Shown piece by piece: positions 26,403-34,822 of a DNA stretch of 64,000 bases. The notes under the pieces were generated by a model. It was given only the letters and a program-made list of their open reading frames with translations. It ran no database searches and was not told the origin of the DNA. Position numbers and translations under genes: made by a program. Position 1 is the first letter of the stretch. Every line of letters starts with the position of its first letter. This DNA is from Enemella evansiae (lineage in GTDB: Bacteria > Pseudomonadota > Alphaproteobacteria > Rhodobacterales > Rhodobacteraceae): NCBI GenBank assembly GCA_017255395.1, contig JAFKDC010000007.1, positions 62,001-126,000 on the forward strand. Direction: 5' to 3'.

Positions 26403-26994
26403 CCGGCAAGACCCGCACCAATCCCTCCGGGAAACCGGCCCCGCCCCGCCACAGCGGGATGCCCCCATGGCGGTCCGCCTGACCGGGAAACCCGGCGGCA
26501 CCGGGGCCATGGCGCGCGAGTATCGGGCCAAGGTCTTCATGCCCTTCGCCAATATCGAGGCGACGGCCCCCTGCTGACCGCCCCGGGGCGCGCCTCCGAC
26601 GCCATGCCTCCTAGCCCAGCCCTAGCCCGGCCAGGGCCCCCGCCCCGCACCGGCTCCCGTCCAGACAGCGCGCACAGGCCGTCCTGCCCCGCGCCCGGAC
26701 AGTCGCCCATGCCTGTGGCACCTTCCAATGCGGCCCAAGTCATAAACCGGACGCCCCCTGCTTCTTTAGCCTTCCCAAATACCTCGGGGGGGAGGCCACA
26801 GGCCGGGGGCAGAGCCCCCTCGGGACCTCAGGCAGGCCTCGGCGCATCGCGGCCTCTCCCGGTGCCGCGCCCGGCACCGCAGCGGCGGCATTGCCCCGGT
26901 GGGTCAAACCCCCGGAATACCGCGAACCCACCCAGTTCTCGCCACATTGCCCCGGCACCCTCCTGCCCAAGAACGACAGAGCAGGACCCCCGGC
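26403..26994. other. 592-base gap between the prepilin peptidase and AAA+ ATPase genes
   Basis: No gene that I can support. A 36-residue frame at 26467-26577 has no ribosome site. A dispersed repeat copy lies at 26757-26826. The remainder is GC-rich with many C-runs. A promoter for the ATPase gene is expected between 26830 and 26980 but no boxes are clear. Confidence 0.4.
26757..26826. repeat. Dispersed intergenic repeat, copy 3
   Basis: Plus strand reads GCTTCTTTAGCCTTCCCAAA, then TACCTCGGGG, a 20-base spacer and the hairpin GGGGGCAGAGCCCCC. It is a diverged copy in the CTTCTT-first orientation, in the gap between two plus-strand genes. Confidence 0.7.
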
Positions 26995-28308
26995 ATGAAC
27001 GTGGCAACGACCACCGTGATGGCGCCCCCCGCGCCAAAGCGGATCGAGGACATGAACCTTTCCATCGTCATGATGCGCGACATCGTGCTGAAGACCATGT
27101 TCCGCAAGAACACCAACACGGTGACCAACCTCGCCCGGGCCGTCTGCCTTCCGGTGCCGGTGACGCAGGAACTGATCGACCTCAGCCGCGGGCAGGGCCT
27201 GATCGAGGCGATGGGCACCATGGGCGCCGCCGGAGAGATCTCCTCCGAGATGCCCTACCAGCTGACCGACAGCGGCAAGGCCCGCGCGCTGGACGCGCTG
27301 GCGCAATCGGAATACTTCGGCCCGATGCCGGTGCCGCTGGAGGTATACCGCGAGCAGGTCAAGCGCCAGTCGATCCGCAACATCCAGATCACCCGCGACC
27401 AGCTGACCGGCGCCATGGGCCACCTGATCCTGCCCGACGACCTGATCGGCAACCTCGGTCCCGCCGTGTCCTCGGGCCGCTCGATCCTGATGTACGGCCC
27501 CCCCGGCAACGGCAAGTCCTCGATCTCGAACGGCATCCGCGACGCCATGGGCGACCGCATCTACGTGCCCCGCGCCATCGAGTATTCGGGCCAGGTCATC
27601 ACCGTCTACGACCCCATCGTGCATTCCAAGGCCGAGGAAGACGCCGAGAACCCCACCGCGCTGCGCCGCACCGCCCGCTTCGACCGCCGCTACGTGATGT
27701 GCAAGCGGCCCACGGTGATCACCGGGGGCGAGCTGTCGCTGTCGATGCTCGACCTCGTCTACAACCCCACCGCGCGCACCTACCAGGCGCCGCTGCAACT
27801 GAAATCCACCGGCGGCATCTTCATCGTCGACGACCTTGGCCGCCAGGCCGAACCGCCGCAGAAGCTGGTCAACCGCTGGATCGTCCCGCTGGAGGAATCC
27901 AAGGACATTCTTGCCCTGCAATCGGGCGAGAAATTCGAGGTCCCCTTCGACACGCTGGTGATCTTCTCGACCAACTTCCACCCGAACGAGATCTTCGACC
28001 AGGCCGCGCTGCGGCGTATCTTCTTCAAGATCAAGATCGACGGCCCCAGCCAGGAGAACTTTCTGAAGATCTTCGCGCTCGTGGCGCGCAAGAAGGGGAT
28101 GCAACTGGACGAGGCCAGCCTCGTTCACCTGCTGAAGCGAAAATATCCGACGATCGACAACATCTACGCAAACTATCAGCCGGTCTTCCTGATCGACCAG
28201 ATGATTGCGGTCTGCGACTTCGAGGGTATCCCCTACAAGATGACGCCAGAGCTGGTGGATCGCGCCTGGGCCAATATGTTCGTCAAGGACGAGCACATCG
28301 TGAAGTGA
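26995..28308 (+). CDS. AAA+ ATPase of unknown function beside the tad locus
   Basis: A 437-residue protein with an N-terminal winged-helix-like region (about 15-105), then an AAA+ module: Walker A MYGPPGNGKSSIS (about 166-178), Walker B IFIVDDLGRQ (about 275-284), a sensor-1 like VIFSTNFHP (about 322-330), arginine-finger candidate AALRRIFFKI and a C-terminal lid-like helical part. Proteins like this are common in alphaproteobacteria, but I know no established function. Location downstream of cpaA suggests, without proof, a role with the pilus. The ATG at 26995 is chosen because the MNVATTTVMAPP opening precedes the conserved region; the ribosome site is AGCAGGA. Confidence 0.85.
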   Translation: MNVATTTVMAPPAPKRIEDMNLSIVMMRDIVLKTMFRKNTNTVTNLARAVCLPVPVTQELIDLSRGQGLIEAMGTMGAAGEISSEMPYQLTDSGKARALDALAQSEYFGPMPVPLEVYREQVKRQSIRNIQITRDQLTGAMGHLILPDDLIGNLGPAVSSGRSILMYGPPGNGKSSISNGIRDAMGDRIYVPRAIEYSGQVITVYDPIVHSKAEEDAENPTALRRTARFDRRYVMCKRPTVITGGELSLSMLDLVYNPTARTYQAPLQLKSTGGIFIVDDLGRQAEPPQKLVNRWIVPLEESKDILALQSGEKFEVPFDTLVIFSTNFHPNEIFDQAALRRIFFKIKIDGPSQENFLKIFALVARKKGMQLDEASLVHLLKRKYPTIDNIYANYQPVFLIDQMIAVCDFEGIPYKMTPELVDRAWANMFVKDEHIVK

Positions 28309-28386
28309 CGCCCGGCGAACCGCGGGGTGGGTATCCTCCTACCGCCCCCACACGGGCCATGTGGACGGGAACCCGGCATTTTCGGC

Positions 28387-28415
28387 TTGACGCCAACCGC
28401 CTGCTTCCTTATCCC
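28387..28415 (+). promoter_or_regulatory. Candidate promoter of the tRNA gene
   Basis: TTGACG (28387-28392) and TATCCC (28410-28415) separated by 17 bases, ending 13 bases before the mature tRNA 5' end. A good -35 and a moderate -10; spacing is ideal for a sigma-70 stable-RNA promoter. Confidence 0.5.
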
Positions 28416-28428
28416 CCGCGCACGGTCC

Positions 28429-28505
<77 letters not shown>

Positions 28506-28895
28506 CTTCCCCCCTTCAAGCGAGAACATCCCGTCAGGCTGAAGCGGAAGCCTTCGGCACTTGGCATGGCACCGCCTGTTCGGGATCGCCCCGGAAAACA
28601 GGCGCAGGGCAGCCCGGCGAAGCCACGCAAACCACCTGGAACTGTTGAAAAAGGAGGGGCGTTGCGCGGCTGCGGGCACCGCGGGGACGGTTCGGCGCCA
28701 TGCATAGGATGGAACCCGGCCTTTGACGGCGCTGACGCCGTGGGTTGCAGGCGCCTCTGGTTTTTCGTCACCCGGCTTCAGGGCGCGGTGCCCCTGCCCT
28801 TCCCGGCAGCGCAACACCGATGATGCCGGAGCACAACAAGGCGGGCCGCTGAAACCGGGGGCGCCACTCGGACGGCGCGCCCCCGGCCTGGCAGT
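28506..28895. other. Gap between the tRNA and znuA
   Basis: No gene or RNA recognised. Only the znuA terminator near the right end is clear. No integrase or attachment-site duplication of the tRNA 3' end was found in this stretch, so there is no sign of an integrated element. Confidence 0.45.
28851..28886 (-). terminator. Intrinsic terminator after znuA
   Basis: On the minus strand CCGGGGGCGC / GCGCCCCCGG, a 10-base-pair stem with a 12-base loop, followed by TTTC, beginning 10 bases after the znuA stop. Confidence 0.75.
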
Positions 28896-30035
28896 TTACT
28901 CGAGACAGTCGCGCAGCGTGTCGGCCATCGTCTGGATCAGCGTCGGATACATGCCCTTGCCCGGCTCCAGACCGGCGCCAAGCGGGTCGATGATCCCGGT
29001 CCCGGCCTCCGTTCCCTGCAGGACCGTCCGCACCAGCCCGGGATTGAACTGCGGTTCCGAGAAGACGCAGGCCACCCCAAGCTCGGAAACCTTCTGGTGC
29101 ACCTCGGCGATGCGCGCCGGACTGGGCGCCGTGGAGTCGCTGAGGGAAATGGACCCGGCCGCAGCCATGTCGAACCGTTGCTCGAAGTACTGGTAGGCGT
29201 CGTGGAAGACCACGAAGGGCCGCTCGCGCACCGGCTCCAACTGTGCCGAGACCGAGCCGATCAGCCTGTCCAGCTCGGCCTGGGCGCTGGCCGCGTTCTC
29301 CCGGTAGCGCGTCGCGTTCTCGGGATCGAGGTCCGACAGCGTCGCGGCGATGGCACCCAGCCAGACCCGGGCGTTCCCGGGGTCGAGCCAGACATGTGGA
29401 TCGCTGCCGGAATGCCCGCCGTACGCATGATCATGGCCCTCACCGTGGTCGTGATCATGAGCCTCGCCATGGTCATGACCGTGGTCGTCACCGTGGTCAT
29501 GCCCGTCACCCTCGGCATGGTCGTGATCATGGTCATGAGCCTCGCCATGCTCATGGCCGTCACCATGGTCGTGCCCGTGGTCATCCTCGTGATCGTGGCT
29601 GTGATCTTCGCCGTGGTCGTGGTCCCCGCCATGGTCGTGGCCGTGGTCATCGCCGTGATCGTGAAGATGCGCCTCGAAGGTCGCGCCCTCCCGCATCGGC
29701 AGCAGGGTTGTCCCGTCGACCGCCATCAGGTTGACAGTCCGGGCATCGCCCGCCAGCGTCTCCAGCGGGTCTTCCAGCCAGGGCGTCAGGCTCTCGCCGA
29801 TCCAAAAGACCGCATCGGCCCCGTCCAGAGCCCGCGCCTCGGACGGCCGCAGCGAATACCCATGCGGAGAGGCACCGGGCTGCACCAGCAGCGCAGGCTC
29901 TCCGATGCCCTCCATCACCATGGCGGCCAGCGAGTGGACGGGCGGGATGTCCGTCGCCACGGAAGGCACCTCTGCCGCCGCCGCGGAGACCAGCCCGAGG
30001 CTGGACACGGTCCCGAGAATCAGACCCTTGCGCAT
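28896..30035 (-). CDS. znuA: Zinc ABC transporter substrate-binding protein ZnuA
   Basis: Captures zinc in the periplasm for ZnuBC. The 379-residue cluster A-I protein has a signal peptide (about 1-21), the first zinc His in DIPPVHSL (residue 34), PGASPHGYSLRPS (His 58), HSGSDPHVWLDP (near 208-219) and FVVFHDAYQYFEQRF. Between residues 123 and 208 is a loop made almost wholly of His, Asp, Gly and Glu, far longer than in most ZnuA. It is transcribed away from znuCB across a region with candidate Zur boxes, and closes with an intrinsic terminator. Confidence 0.95.
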   Translation of the reverse strand: MRKGLILGTVSSLGLVSAAAAEVPSVATDIPPVHSLAAMVMEGIGEPALLVQPGASPHGYSLRPSEARALDGADAVFWIGESLTPWLEDPLETLAGDARTVNLMAVDGTTLLPMREGATFEAHLHDHGDDHGHDHGGDHDHGEDHSHDHEDDHGHDHGDGHEHGEAHDHDHDHAEGDGHDHGDDHGHDHGEAHDHDHGEGHDHAYGGHSGSDPHVWLDPGNARVWLGAIAATLSDLDPENATRYRENAASAQAELDRLIGSVSAQLEPVRERPFVVFHDAYQYFEQRFDMAAAGSISLSDSTAPSPARIAEVHQKVSELGVACVFSEPQFNPGLVRTVLQGTEAGTGIIDPLGAGLEPGKGMYPTLIQTMADTLRDCLE

Positions 30036-30045
30036 ATCGTTATCC

Positions 30046-30085
30046 TGTTATGTTGTAACACTGCCATTTCGGTATCTTGAATGTT
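30046..30085. promoter_or_regulatory. Candidate Zur operator region between znuA and znuC
   Basis: TGTTATGTTGTAACA (30046-30060) is a palindrome containing ATGTTGTAACA, close to the ATGTTATAACAT core of Zur sites in alphaproteobacteria. A second, weaker ATGTTACGATATAT lies at 30081-30094. The first sits 11 bases upstream of the znuA start. Binding is inferred from the family and from the zinc transporter on both sides; no zur gene is in the window. Confidence 0.6.
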
Positions 30086-30237
30086 ACGATATATCAAGTC
30101 AGAGAGTCGCGGGTCGCCGCCACCGGACGCTCCGGGGCAAGGCAGGCGGGAAAAGGGAGAGCGTTCTTGGAACCGAGACTGACCCGGTGCACCGATTCTT
30201 GGCCCCCCGGCGCGGCCCCCGTGGCGGGGCCACGCGC

Positions 30238-30996
30238 ATGAGCCTCTTTGCCCTTTCCGATGTCAGCGTCCGCTACGGCGGCGAAGCGGTGCTGGACAGA
30301 GTCTCGCTCAGCATGGACGCCGGGGAAATCGTGACCATCGTCGGGCCCAACGGTTCAGGCAAATCGACCTTGCTGCGGGTGCTGATCGGCTCTGTCGCGC
30401 CGAACGCGGGCCGGATAACGCACCAGCCGGGGCTGCGTGTCGGCTATGTGCCGCAACGGCTTCACATGGACCCGACCCTGCCGATGACAGTGTCGCGGCT
30501 TCTGTCCCTGCGCCGCAAGCCTTCCAAAGAAGCGGTTCAGGCCGCCATGGCACAGGCCGGAGTCACAGAGATTGCCGACCGCCAGCTGAGCGTCCTGTCC
30601 GGCGGGCAGTTCCAGCGTGTCCTGCTGGCCCGTGCCCTGATCTCCAAGCCGCATCTGCTGGTGCTCGACGAGGCCACGCAGGGGCTGGACCAGCCCGGCA
30701 TTGCCGCCTTTTACCAGCAGATCGAGACGGTCCGGCAGGAAACCGGCTGCGGCGTCCTGATGGTCAGCCACGATCTGCACGTGGTCATGAGCGCCAGCGA
30801 CAGGGTGATCTGCCTGAACCGCCACATCTGCTGTCAGGGCGGGCCGCAACAGGTCGCCTCTGCCCCCGAGTACCGCGCCCTGTTCGGTAGCGGGACAAAG
30901 GGTACCATGGCGCTTTACACGCACCATCACGACCATCACCACGATCACCATCACGAACACCCCCACAGCCACGACGGGCCGGAGGCCGCGGAATGA
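30238..30996 (+). CDS. znuC: Zinc ABC transporter ATP-binding protein ZnuC
   Basis: The ATPase of the zinc importer. The 252-residue protein has Walker A GPNGSGKST (about 39-47), signature LSGGQFQRVLLAR (about 119-131), Walker B LLVLDEATQGLD and the switch His in MVSHDLH. The last 30 residues are extremely His-rich (HHHDHHHDHHHEHPHSHD), an unusual tail that may bind zinc. The ATG at 30238 begins MSLFALSDVSVRYGG; longer frames upstream lack homology. Its stop overlaps the znuB start (ATGA). Confidence 0.95.
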   Translation: MSLFALSDVSVRYGGEAVLDRVSLSMDAGEIVTIVGPNGSGKSTLLRVLIGSVAPNAGRITHQPGLRVGYVPQRLHMDPTLPMTVSRLLSLRRKPSKEAVQAAMAQAGVTEIADRQLSVLSGGQFQRVLLARALISKPHLLVLDEATQGLDQPGIAAFYQQIETVRQETGCGVLMVSHDLHVVMSASDRVICLNRHICCQGGPQQVASAPEYRALFGSGTKGTMALYTHHHDHHHDHHHEHPHSHDGPEAAE

Positions 30997-31811
30997 CCGC
31001 ACTTCTAGACGATTTCATGGTCCGCGCCGCGCTGGCGGGACTGGGTCTTGCCATCGCCGCCGCGCCGCTGGGGTGCTTCGTGGTCTGGCGCCGCATGGCC
31101 TATTTCGGGGATGCCACCGCCCATGCCGCCATCCTTGGCGTCGCCCTTGCCCTGACCTTCGATGCCTCCATCTTCGGCGGGGTTCTGGCGATCTCTCTGC
31201 TCATGGCCTTCACCGTCTCCAGCCTGGCCGGGCGCGGCTACGCGATGGACACCATGCTGGGGGTGCTGGCCCATTCCGCGCTGGCCTTCGGGCTGGTGGC
31301 GGCGTCCTTCCTCAGCGGCATTCGCATTGACCTGATGGCCTATCTCTTCGGCGACATCCTTGCCGTCTCGGCCTCGGATCTTGCGGTCATATGGGGCGGA
31401 GCCATCGCCGTTCTGGCGCTGGTCGTCTGGCGCTGGAGTTCCCTGCTCATGGCGACCCTGAACCCGGACCTCGCCTTTTCCGAGGGCCTCGATCCGAAAC
31501 GCGAGGGCATGGTCCTGACCCTCGCGCTGGCCATCGTCGTCGCCGTGGCCATCAAGGTGGTCGGCGCGCTGCTGATTACCGCGATGCTGATCATCCCCGC
31601 CGCCGCCGCGCGCCCCTTCAGCCGCACGCCAGAGGCCATGGCCGTGATCGCGACCGCCGTCGCCGGTCTGTCGGTGTTTGGGGGCCTGTGGTCGGCCTTC
31701 CGCTTCGACACACCCACCGGACCGACCATCGTCTGCATCGTGGCGGCGCTGTTCGCGGTCTCGGTGACCGCAGCCGGGGCCCTCGGCGGCCTGCGGAAGA
31801 CCCGGCGCTGA
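30993..31811 (+). CDS. znuB: Zinc ABC transporter permease ZnuB
   Basis: The membrane channel of the importer. The 272-residue ABC-3 family protein has about eight helices and conserved YFGDATAHAAILGVALAL, MDTMLGVLAHSALAFGL, LFGDILAVSASDL and VVGALLITAMLIIPAAAAR. The start overlaps the znuC stop by 4 bases. In many Rhodobacterales a zur gene lies between znuC and znuB; it is absent here. Confidence 0.95.
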   Translation: MTALLDDFMVRAALAGLGLAIAAAPLGCFVVWRRMAYFGDATAHAAILGVALALTFDASIFGGVLAISLLMAFTVSSLAGRGYAMDTMLGVLAHSALAFGLVAASFLSGIRIDLMAYLFGDILAVSASDLAVIWGGAIAVLALVVWRWSSLLMATLNPDLAFSEGLDPKREGMVLTLALAIVVAVAIKVVGALLITAMLIIPAAAARPFSRTPEAMAVIATAVAGLSVFGGLWSAFRFDTPTGPTIVCIVAALFAVSVTAAGALGGLRKTRR

Positions 31812-32118
31812 CAGGTCATAGGACGCAGGCCCTACCCTTTCGCAAGCGGCGCCGGCCTGCCCTGCTGCTGCCCCACCCCGACAAGGCGGTGTGCCCGCCG
31901 GGGCGGCAACCGAGCGCGCACATCCCGCCCCGCGCAGGGGCCTTGGGGCGCGCGGGCATCCGATCCGCTTCGGCACCTGTGCGGGCTGCCGCAAACCGCG
32001 AAGCGGCCGTTTTACAGGCCGGTCATGCAAGGTCTGTGTCACGGCCCGCGTTACGGGGCGCCCCACCCGCAAGCTCGCCAGAGCCTCTTGCCGCCACCCC
32101 GTGACATCCGGGCTTCGG
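31812..32118. other. Gap after znuB
   Basis: 307 bases with no recognisable gene, terminator or repeat. The frames that cross it are shadows with no ribosome site. Confidence 0.4.
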
Positions 32119-32349
32119 TCAGACGGGCAGAGAGTCGCACTTGTCCTTGGCAGCCGCGTTCAGAGCACCCTGCGCGGCCCGGTTCACCTGTTCGGCGGCG
32201 GTGGTGACCGTTCCCGCCACCTCTTCCGAAGCCGCGTGACCCTGCGCCATAAGCCGCAGGGAGGTCTCGAAATATGTGACGAAATAGGCCTGCGTGGCCT
32301 GCATCGAGATCAGCATCATCTGCTGCGGCAGTGTCATGAGGGGAAACAT
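32119..32349 (-). CDS. Small helical protein, perhaps phasin-like
   Basis: A 76-residue protein starting MFPLMTLPQQMMLISMQATQ. It is Met- and Ala-rich, with a hydrophobic first half and an amphipathic alanine-rich second half (VTTAAEQVNRAAQGALNAAA) recalling phasins or polyhydroxyalkanoate-granule proteins; the resemblance is weak. The start is the ATG at 32349 with GGAGG 8 bases before; upstream starts are possible. It stands alone on the minus strand, followed by no clear terminator. No function is claimed. Confidence 0.6.
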   Translation of the reverse strand: MFPLMTLPQQMMLISMQATQAYFVTYFETSLRLMAQGHAASEEVAGTVTTAAEQVNRAAQGALNAAAKDKCDSLPV

Positions 32350-32498
32350 GCGGGGGTCCTCCATTGCTCTGACAGGAAAACTCCCGGCCCCCGATTCGCG
32401 TTGCATGGAATTGCTGCCCGGCAGCGGGAACGCTCCGCCGCCGATCTAAGGGCGGGGTCGAGGCTGCCGGGGGCCGTCACCGCGCCGGTGCCATCCGG

Positions 32499-33335
32499 CT
32501 ATACGTCGGACAGGTCAGTTTCGGGATCGGGCGCCGACGTATACGAGCCTTCCTCGTCGTAGCCGTCGGACTCATACTCGTATTCGCCAGTTTCCCGGTC
32601 ATCGGATCTGGCCACCTCGCGCAGCATTTCGCGTTGCAACCACCAGAGGTAATCGACCAGCTCCGGCATCGTCGGATCATTGCGGTTGATGTGCCGGATG
32701 CTCTGGCGCATCGCCTCTTGCAAGCGTGCTTCGGGAACCGGCGACAGGGCATGCGCATGGTTGTCCGGCGCGATCACTTCGGCGCCCTGGGTCGAAACGA
32801 CCCCGCCGCCACCGCCATCGGGCCAGCGCGGACCGCCCAGCCAGACCGCCGCGAACATGATCTTCGCCCGGGTGGGATCTGTTCCGCCGACGATCAACCC
32901 ATCGTAGAACATCAGGTGGACGTCCTGCCAGTCGGCGCGGTGGAACATCGCGCCCTTCTCGTTCCCGATCCCGCAATAGGCATCGTGAACCGCCGCCGCG
33001 TTGATGTATTCCGGAGAGGTCGGCTCTCCGACGATCGACACGAAGATCTTCGGGATAGAGGCACCGTCAGTCAGGGTCCGGGCCGGCGCAACCCATTGGG
33101 TCCCCTTGGCATCGACAAAGTTCAGCGGCTGGGCGACCGGAAAGAAGGTATAGGCACGGTTGGGCAAGCGCACCGGTTCGTTCAGAACACGGACCGGGCT
33201 TTGGTCAAAACTGCACCCGGGCTGCGTCAGGCAGGATATCTCGGGTTCCGAGCCGCCACCCCCGTGACGCGGAAGCGTTGGGCCACAGGCTGTCAGGGAA
33301 AGGGCTGCAAGGCAGAATAAGCCGGATCTGAACAT
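32499..33335 (-). CDS. DUF1353-domain lipoprotein
   Basis: A 278-residue lipoprotein (signal peptide with LTAC lipobox near residue 17). Residues about 75-165 contain TLTDGASIPKIF and AAAVHDAYCGIG, the two conserved blocks of DUF1353, a domain found in phage-associated and other proteins with unknown activity. The C-terminus (about 245-278) is acidic and Tyr-rich (GEYEYESDGYDEEGSY). The ATG at 33335 gives a proper signal peptide; a frame ten residues longer is open. No phage genes are adjacent, so this is a chromosomal relative. Confidence 0.8.
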   Translation of the reverse strand: MFRSGLFCLAALSLTACGPTLPRHGGGGSEPEISCLTQPGCSFDQSPVRVLNEPVRLPNRAYTFFPVAQPLNFVDAKGTQWVAPARTLTDGASIPKIFVSIVGEPTSPEYINAAAVHDAYCGIGNEKGAMFHRADWQDVHLMFYDGLIVGGTDPTRAKIMFAAVWLGGPRWPDGGGGGVVSTQGAEVIAPDNHAHALSPVPEARLQEAMRQSIRHINRNDPTMPELVDYLWWLQREMLREVARSDDRETGEYEYESDGYDEEGSYTSAPDPETDLSDV

Positions 33336-33405
33336 GGGATTTCCGAAATAAATTGGATTCGCCACAGACTATGGCGAAACCCCGGGCATGATCAAGCAGA
33401 GGGTC

Positions 33406-33419
33406 TGACCTGGATCAAG
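33406..33419. promoter_or_regulatory. Degenerate FNR-like box
   Basis: CTGACCTGGATCAA matches TTGAT-N4-ATCAA in the right half and partly in the left. It lies 71 bases upstream of the DUF1353 gene and 54 bases upstream of the small membrane protein gene. It may serve either; the match is imperfect. Confidence 0.3.
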
Positions 33420-33472
33420 GTAACACGTTCCAGCTTATGCACATGGTCAATGCACAAGCAAAAGGACCTCCG

Positions 33473-33652
33473 ATGATCCGCCTCGCCAGTATTCTGTATA
33501 CCCTGATCTCGACCTCCCTTGCCGGAACCGCCGTCATTGCGGTTCTGGTGGCGGGCTACGACACGCTTCTGCCGATCCTGATCGCCGCGACCCTTGGCTT
33601 TGTCGCGGCGCTGCCGGTGGCCTGGCTGGTGGCGCGCCGCCTTTACAGCTGA
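33473..33652 (+). CDS. Two-span small membrane protein
   Basis: A 59-residue protein with two predicted helices (about 4-27, LASILYTLISTSLAGTAVIAVL, and 32-55, PILIAATLGFVAALPVAWLVA) and a short basic end. Similar tiny proteins occur widely in Rhodobacterales; I know no function. The ATG at 33473 has AAAGGA upstream and gives a hydrophobic start; an upstream ATG at 33437 is open. Its last 10 bases overlap the convergent phosphatase gene. Confidence 0.7.
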   Translation: MIRLASILYTLISTSLAGTAVIAVLVAGYDTLLPILIAATLGFVAALPVAWLVARRLYS

Positions 33653-34083
33653 TCCAGCAGGCCCTGCGCGCAGCGCTCTATCAGATCCAGCGTGCCGTCG
33701 AAGTCGCGCGTGTAATACGGATCCGGCACCGAGGCCCCGCAGCCCGGCGCGAAATCCGTCATCAGCCGCAGGTCGGCGCCACCGGGCGCGAGGGCGCGCA
33801 GATCCTCGAGGTTGTCACGATCCATCGCCACGACCATGTCGAACCGGTCGAAATCGTCCCGGGTCACCCGGCGCGCCCGCAATCCCGACAGATCGTATCC
33901 CCGCGCCCGCGCCGCCTGTTGCATCGGGCCATAGGGCGGCTCTCCGATGTGCCAGGCGCCGGTGCCCGCGCTGTCCAGGCCGACCGTCAGGCCCCGGTCT
34001 TCGGCCATCCGCCGCACCACCGCCTCGGCAGAAGGCGACCGGCAGATATTCCCGAGGCAGACAAAGAGGATGCGCTTTCCCAT
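33643..34083 (-). CDS. Low-molecular-weight protein tyrosine phosphatase
   Basis: A 146-residue cytoplasmic phosphatase with the P-loop FVCLGNICRSPSAEAV (CxxxxxR-S, residues 9-16) and the general-acid Asp in VPDPYYTRDFDGTLD (about 119). Full family length. Substrates may be tyrosine or arginine phosphoproteins; not decidable here. It is divergent from the sirtuin gene (45 bases apart) and ends convergently with a small membrane protein. Confidence 0.95.
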   Translation of the reverse strand: MGKRILFVCLGNICRSPSAEAVVRRMAEDRGLTVGLDSAGTGAWHIGEPPYGPMQQAARARGYDLSGLRARRVTRDDFDRFDMVVAMDRDNLEDLRALAPGGADLRLMTDFAPGCGASVPDPYYTRDFDGTLDLIERCAQGLLDQL

Positions 34084-34128
34084 GCCCCTGCCCTACAATC
34101 CCGGCAAAGGGATCTCAAGGAAGACGGC

Positions 34129-34812
34129 ATGGACAGGATCGTGGTTCTCACCGGCGCGGGGCTTTCCGCCGAAAGCGGGCTTGGCACCTTCCGCGACGCC
34201 CAGGGGCTTTGGGCGCAGCACCGGATCGAAGACGTCGCCACGCCCGAGGGTTTTGTCCGCAACCCGGCGCTGGTGCATGAATTCTACAACGCGCGCCGCG
34301 CGCAGGCCGCCGCGGCCCAGCCAAATGCGGCGCACAGGGCGCTGGCCCGGCTTGCCGACAGCGCCCCGGTGACTCTGATCACGCAGAACGTCGACGGGCT
34401 GCACGAAAAGGCGGGCGCCGAGGCGATCCACATGCACGGCGCCCTGTCGCGCGCGCTCTGCGCCGCCTGCGGTCATGGCTGGGAGGCGCCCGCCACCATG
34501 GCGCCCGAAGACCCCTGCCCCGCCTGCGCGGCCCGGGCCACCCGCCCGGACGTGGTCTGGTTCGGCGAAATGCCCTACCACATGGATCTGATCGCGGATC
34601 GCCTTGCAGAATGCACGGTCTTCGCGGCCATCGGCACCTCTGGGCAGGTCTACCCCGCCGCCGGATTCGTGCAGGAGGCCGCCGCAAGGGGCGCTCATAC
34701 GGTCGAGCTGAACCTCGAAAGCACCGATGTCTCGGGCGCCTTCGACGCCCATTATACCGGACCCGCCAGCCGCATTGTCCCGGAGTGGGTCGACAGGCTG
34801 CTGGCGGGGTAA
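34129..34812 (+). CDS. cobB: NAD-dependent protein deacylase (sirtuin, CobB-like)
   Basis: Removes acyl groups from protein lysines using NAD. The 227-residue protein has LTGAGLSAESGLGTFRDAQG (about 5-24), TQNVDGLHEKAG, the catalytic His in HMHGAL (about 104), and four zinc cysteines (CAAC ... CPAC). The EFYNARRAQ segment carries the Tyr and Arg that in class III sirtuins bind succinyl and malonyl lysine, so desuccinylase activity is likely. The ATG at 34129 follows AAGGA. Confidence 0.95.
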   Translation: MDRIVVLTGAGLSAESGLGTFRDAQGLWAQHRIEDVATPEGFVRNPALVHEFYNARRAQAAAAQPNAAHRALARLADSAPVTLITQNVDGLHEKAGAEAIHMHGALSRALCAACGHGWEAPATMAPEDPCPACAARATRPDVVWFGEMPYHMDLIADRLAECTVFAAIGTSGQVYPAAGFVQEAAARGAHTVELNLESTDVSGAFDAHYTGPASRIVPEWVDRLLAG

Positions 34813-34822
34813 GACACCGCGA

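Noticed and set aside
26467-26577. 36-codon frame in the gap after the prepilin peptidase gene
   Set aside because: No ribosome site, no recognisable features; such short frames are expected by chance in GC-rich DNA.
29400-29670. Tandem repeats in znuA as a CRISPR-like or minisatellite array
   Set aside because: Units are irregular, in frame and encode His/Asp repeats; there are no unique spacers.
29097-30080. A 327-codon plus-strand frame with a long Val/Met/Ile-rich hydrophobic stretch
   Set aside because: It is antisense to znuA; the hydrophobic run is the complement of His/Asp/Gly codons in the His-rich loop. No ribosome site or family resemblance.
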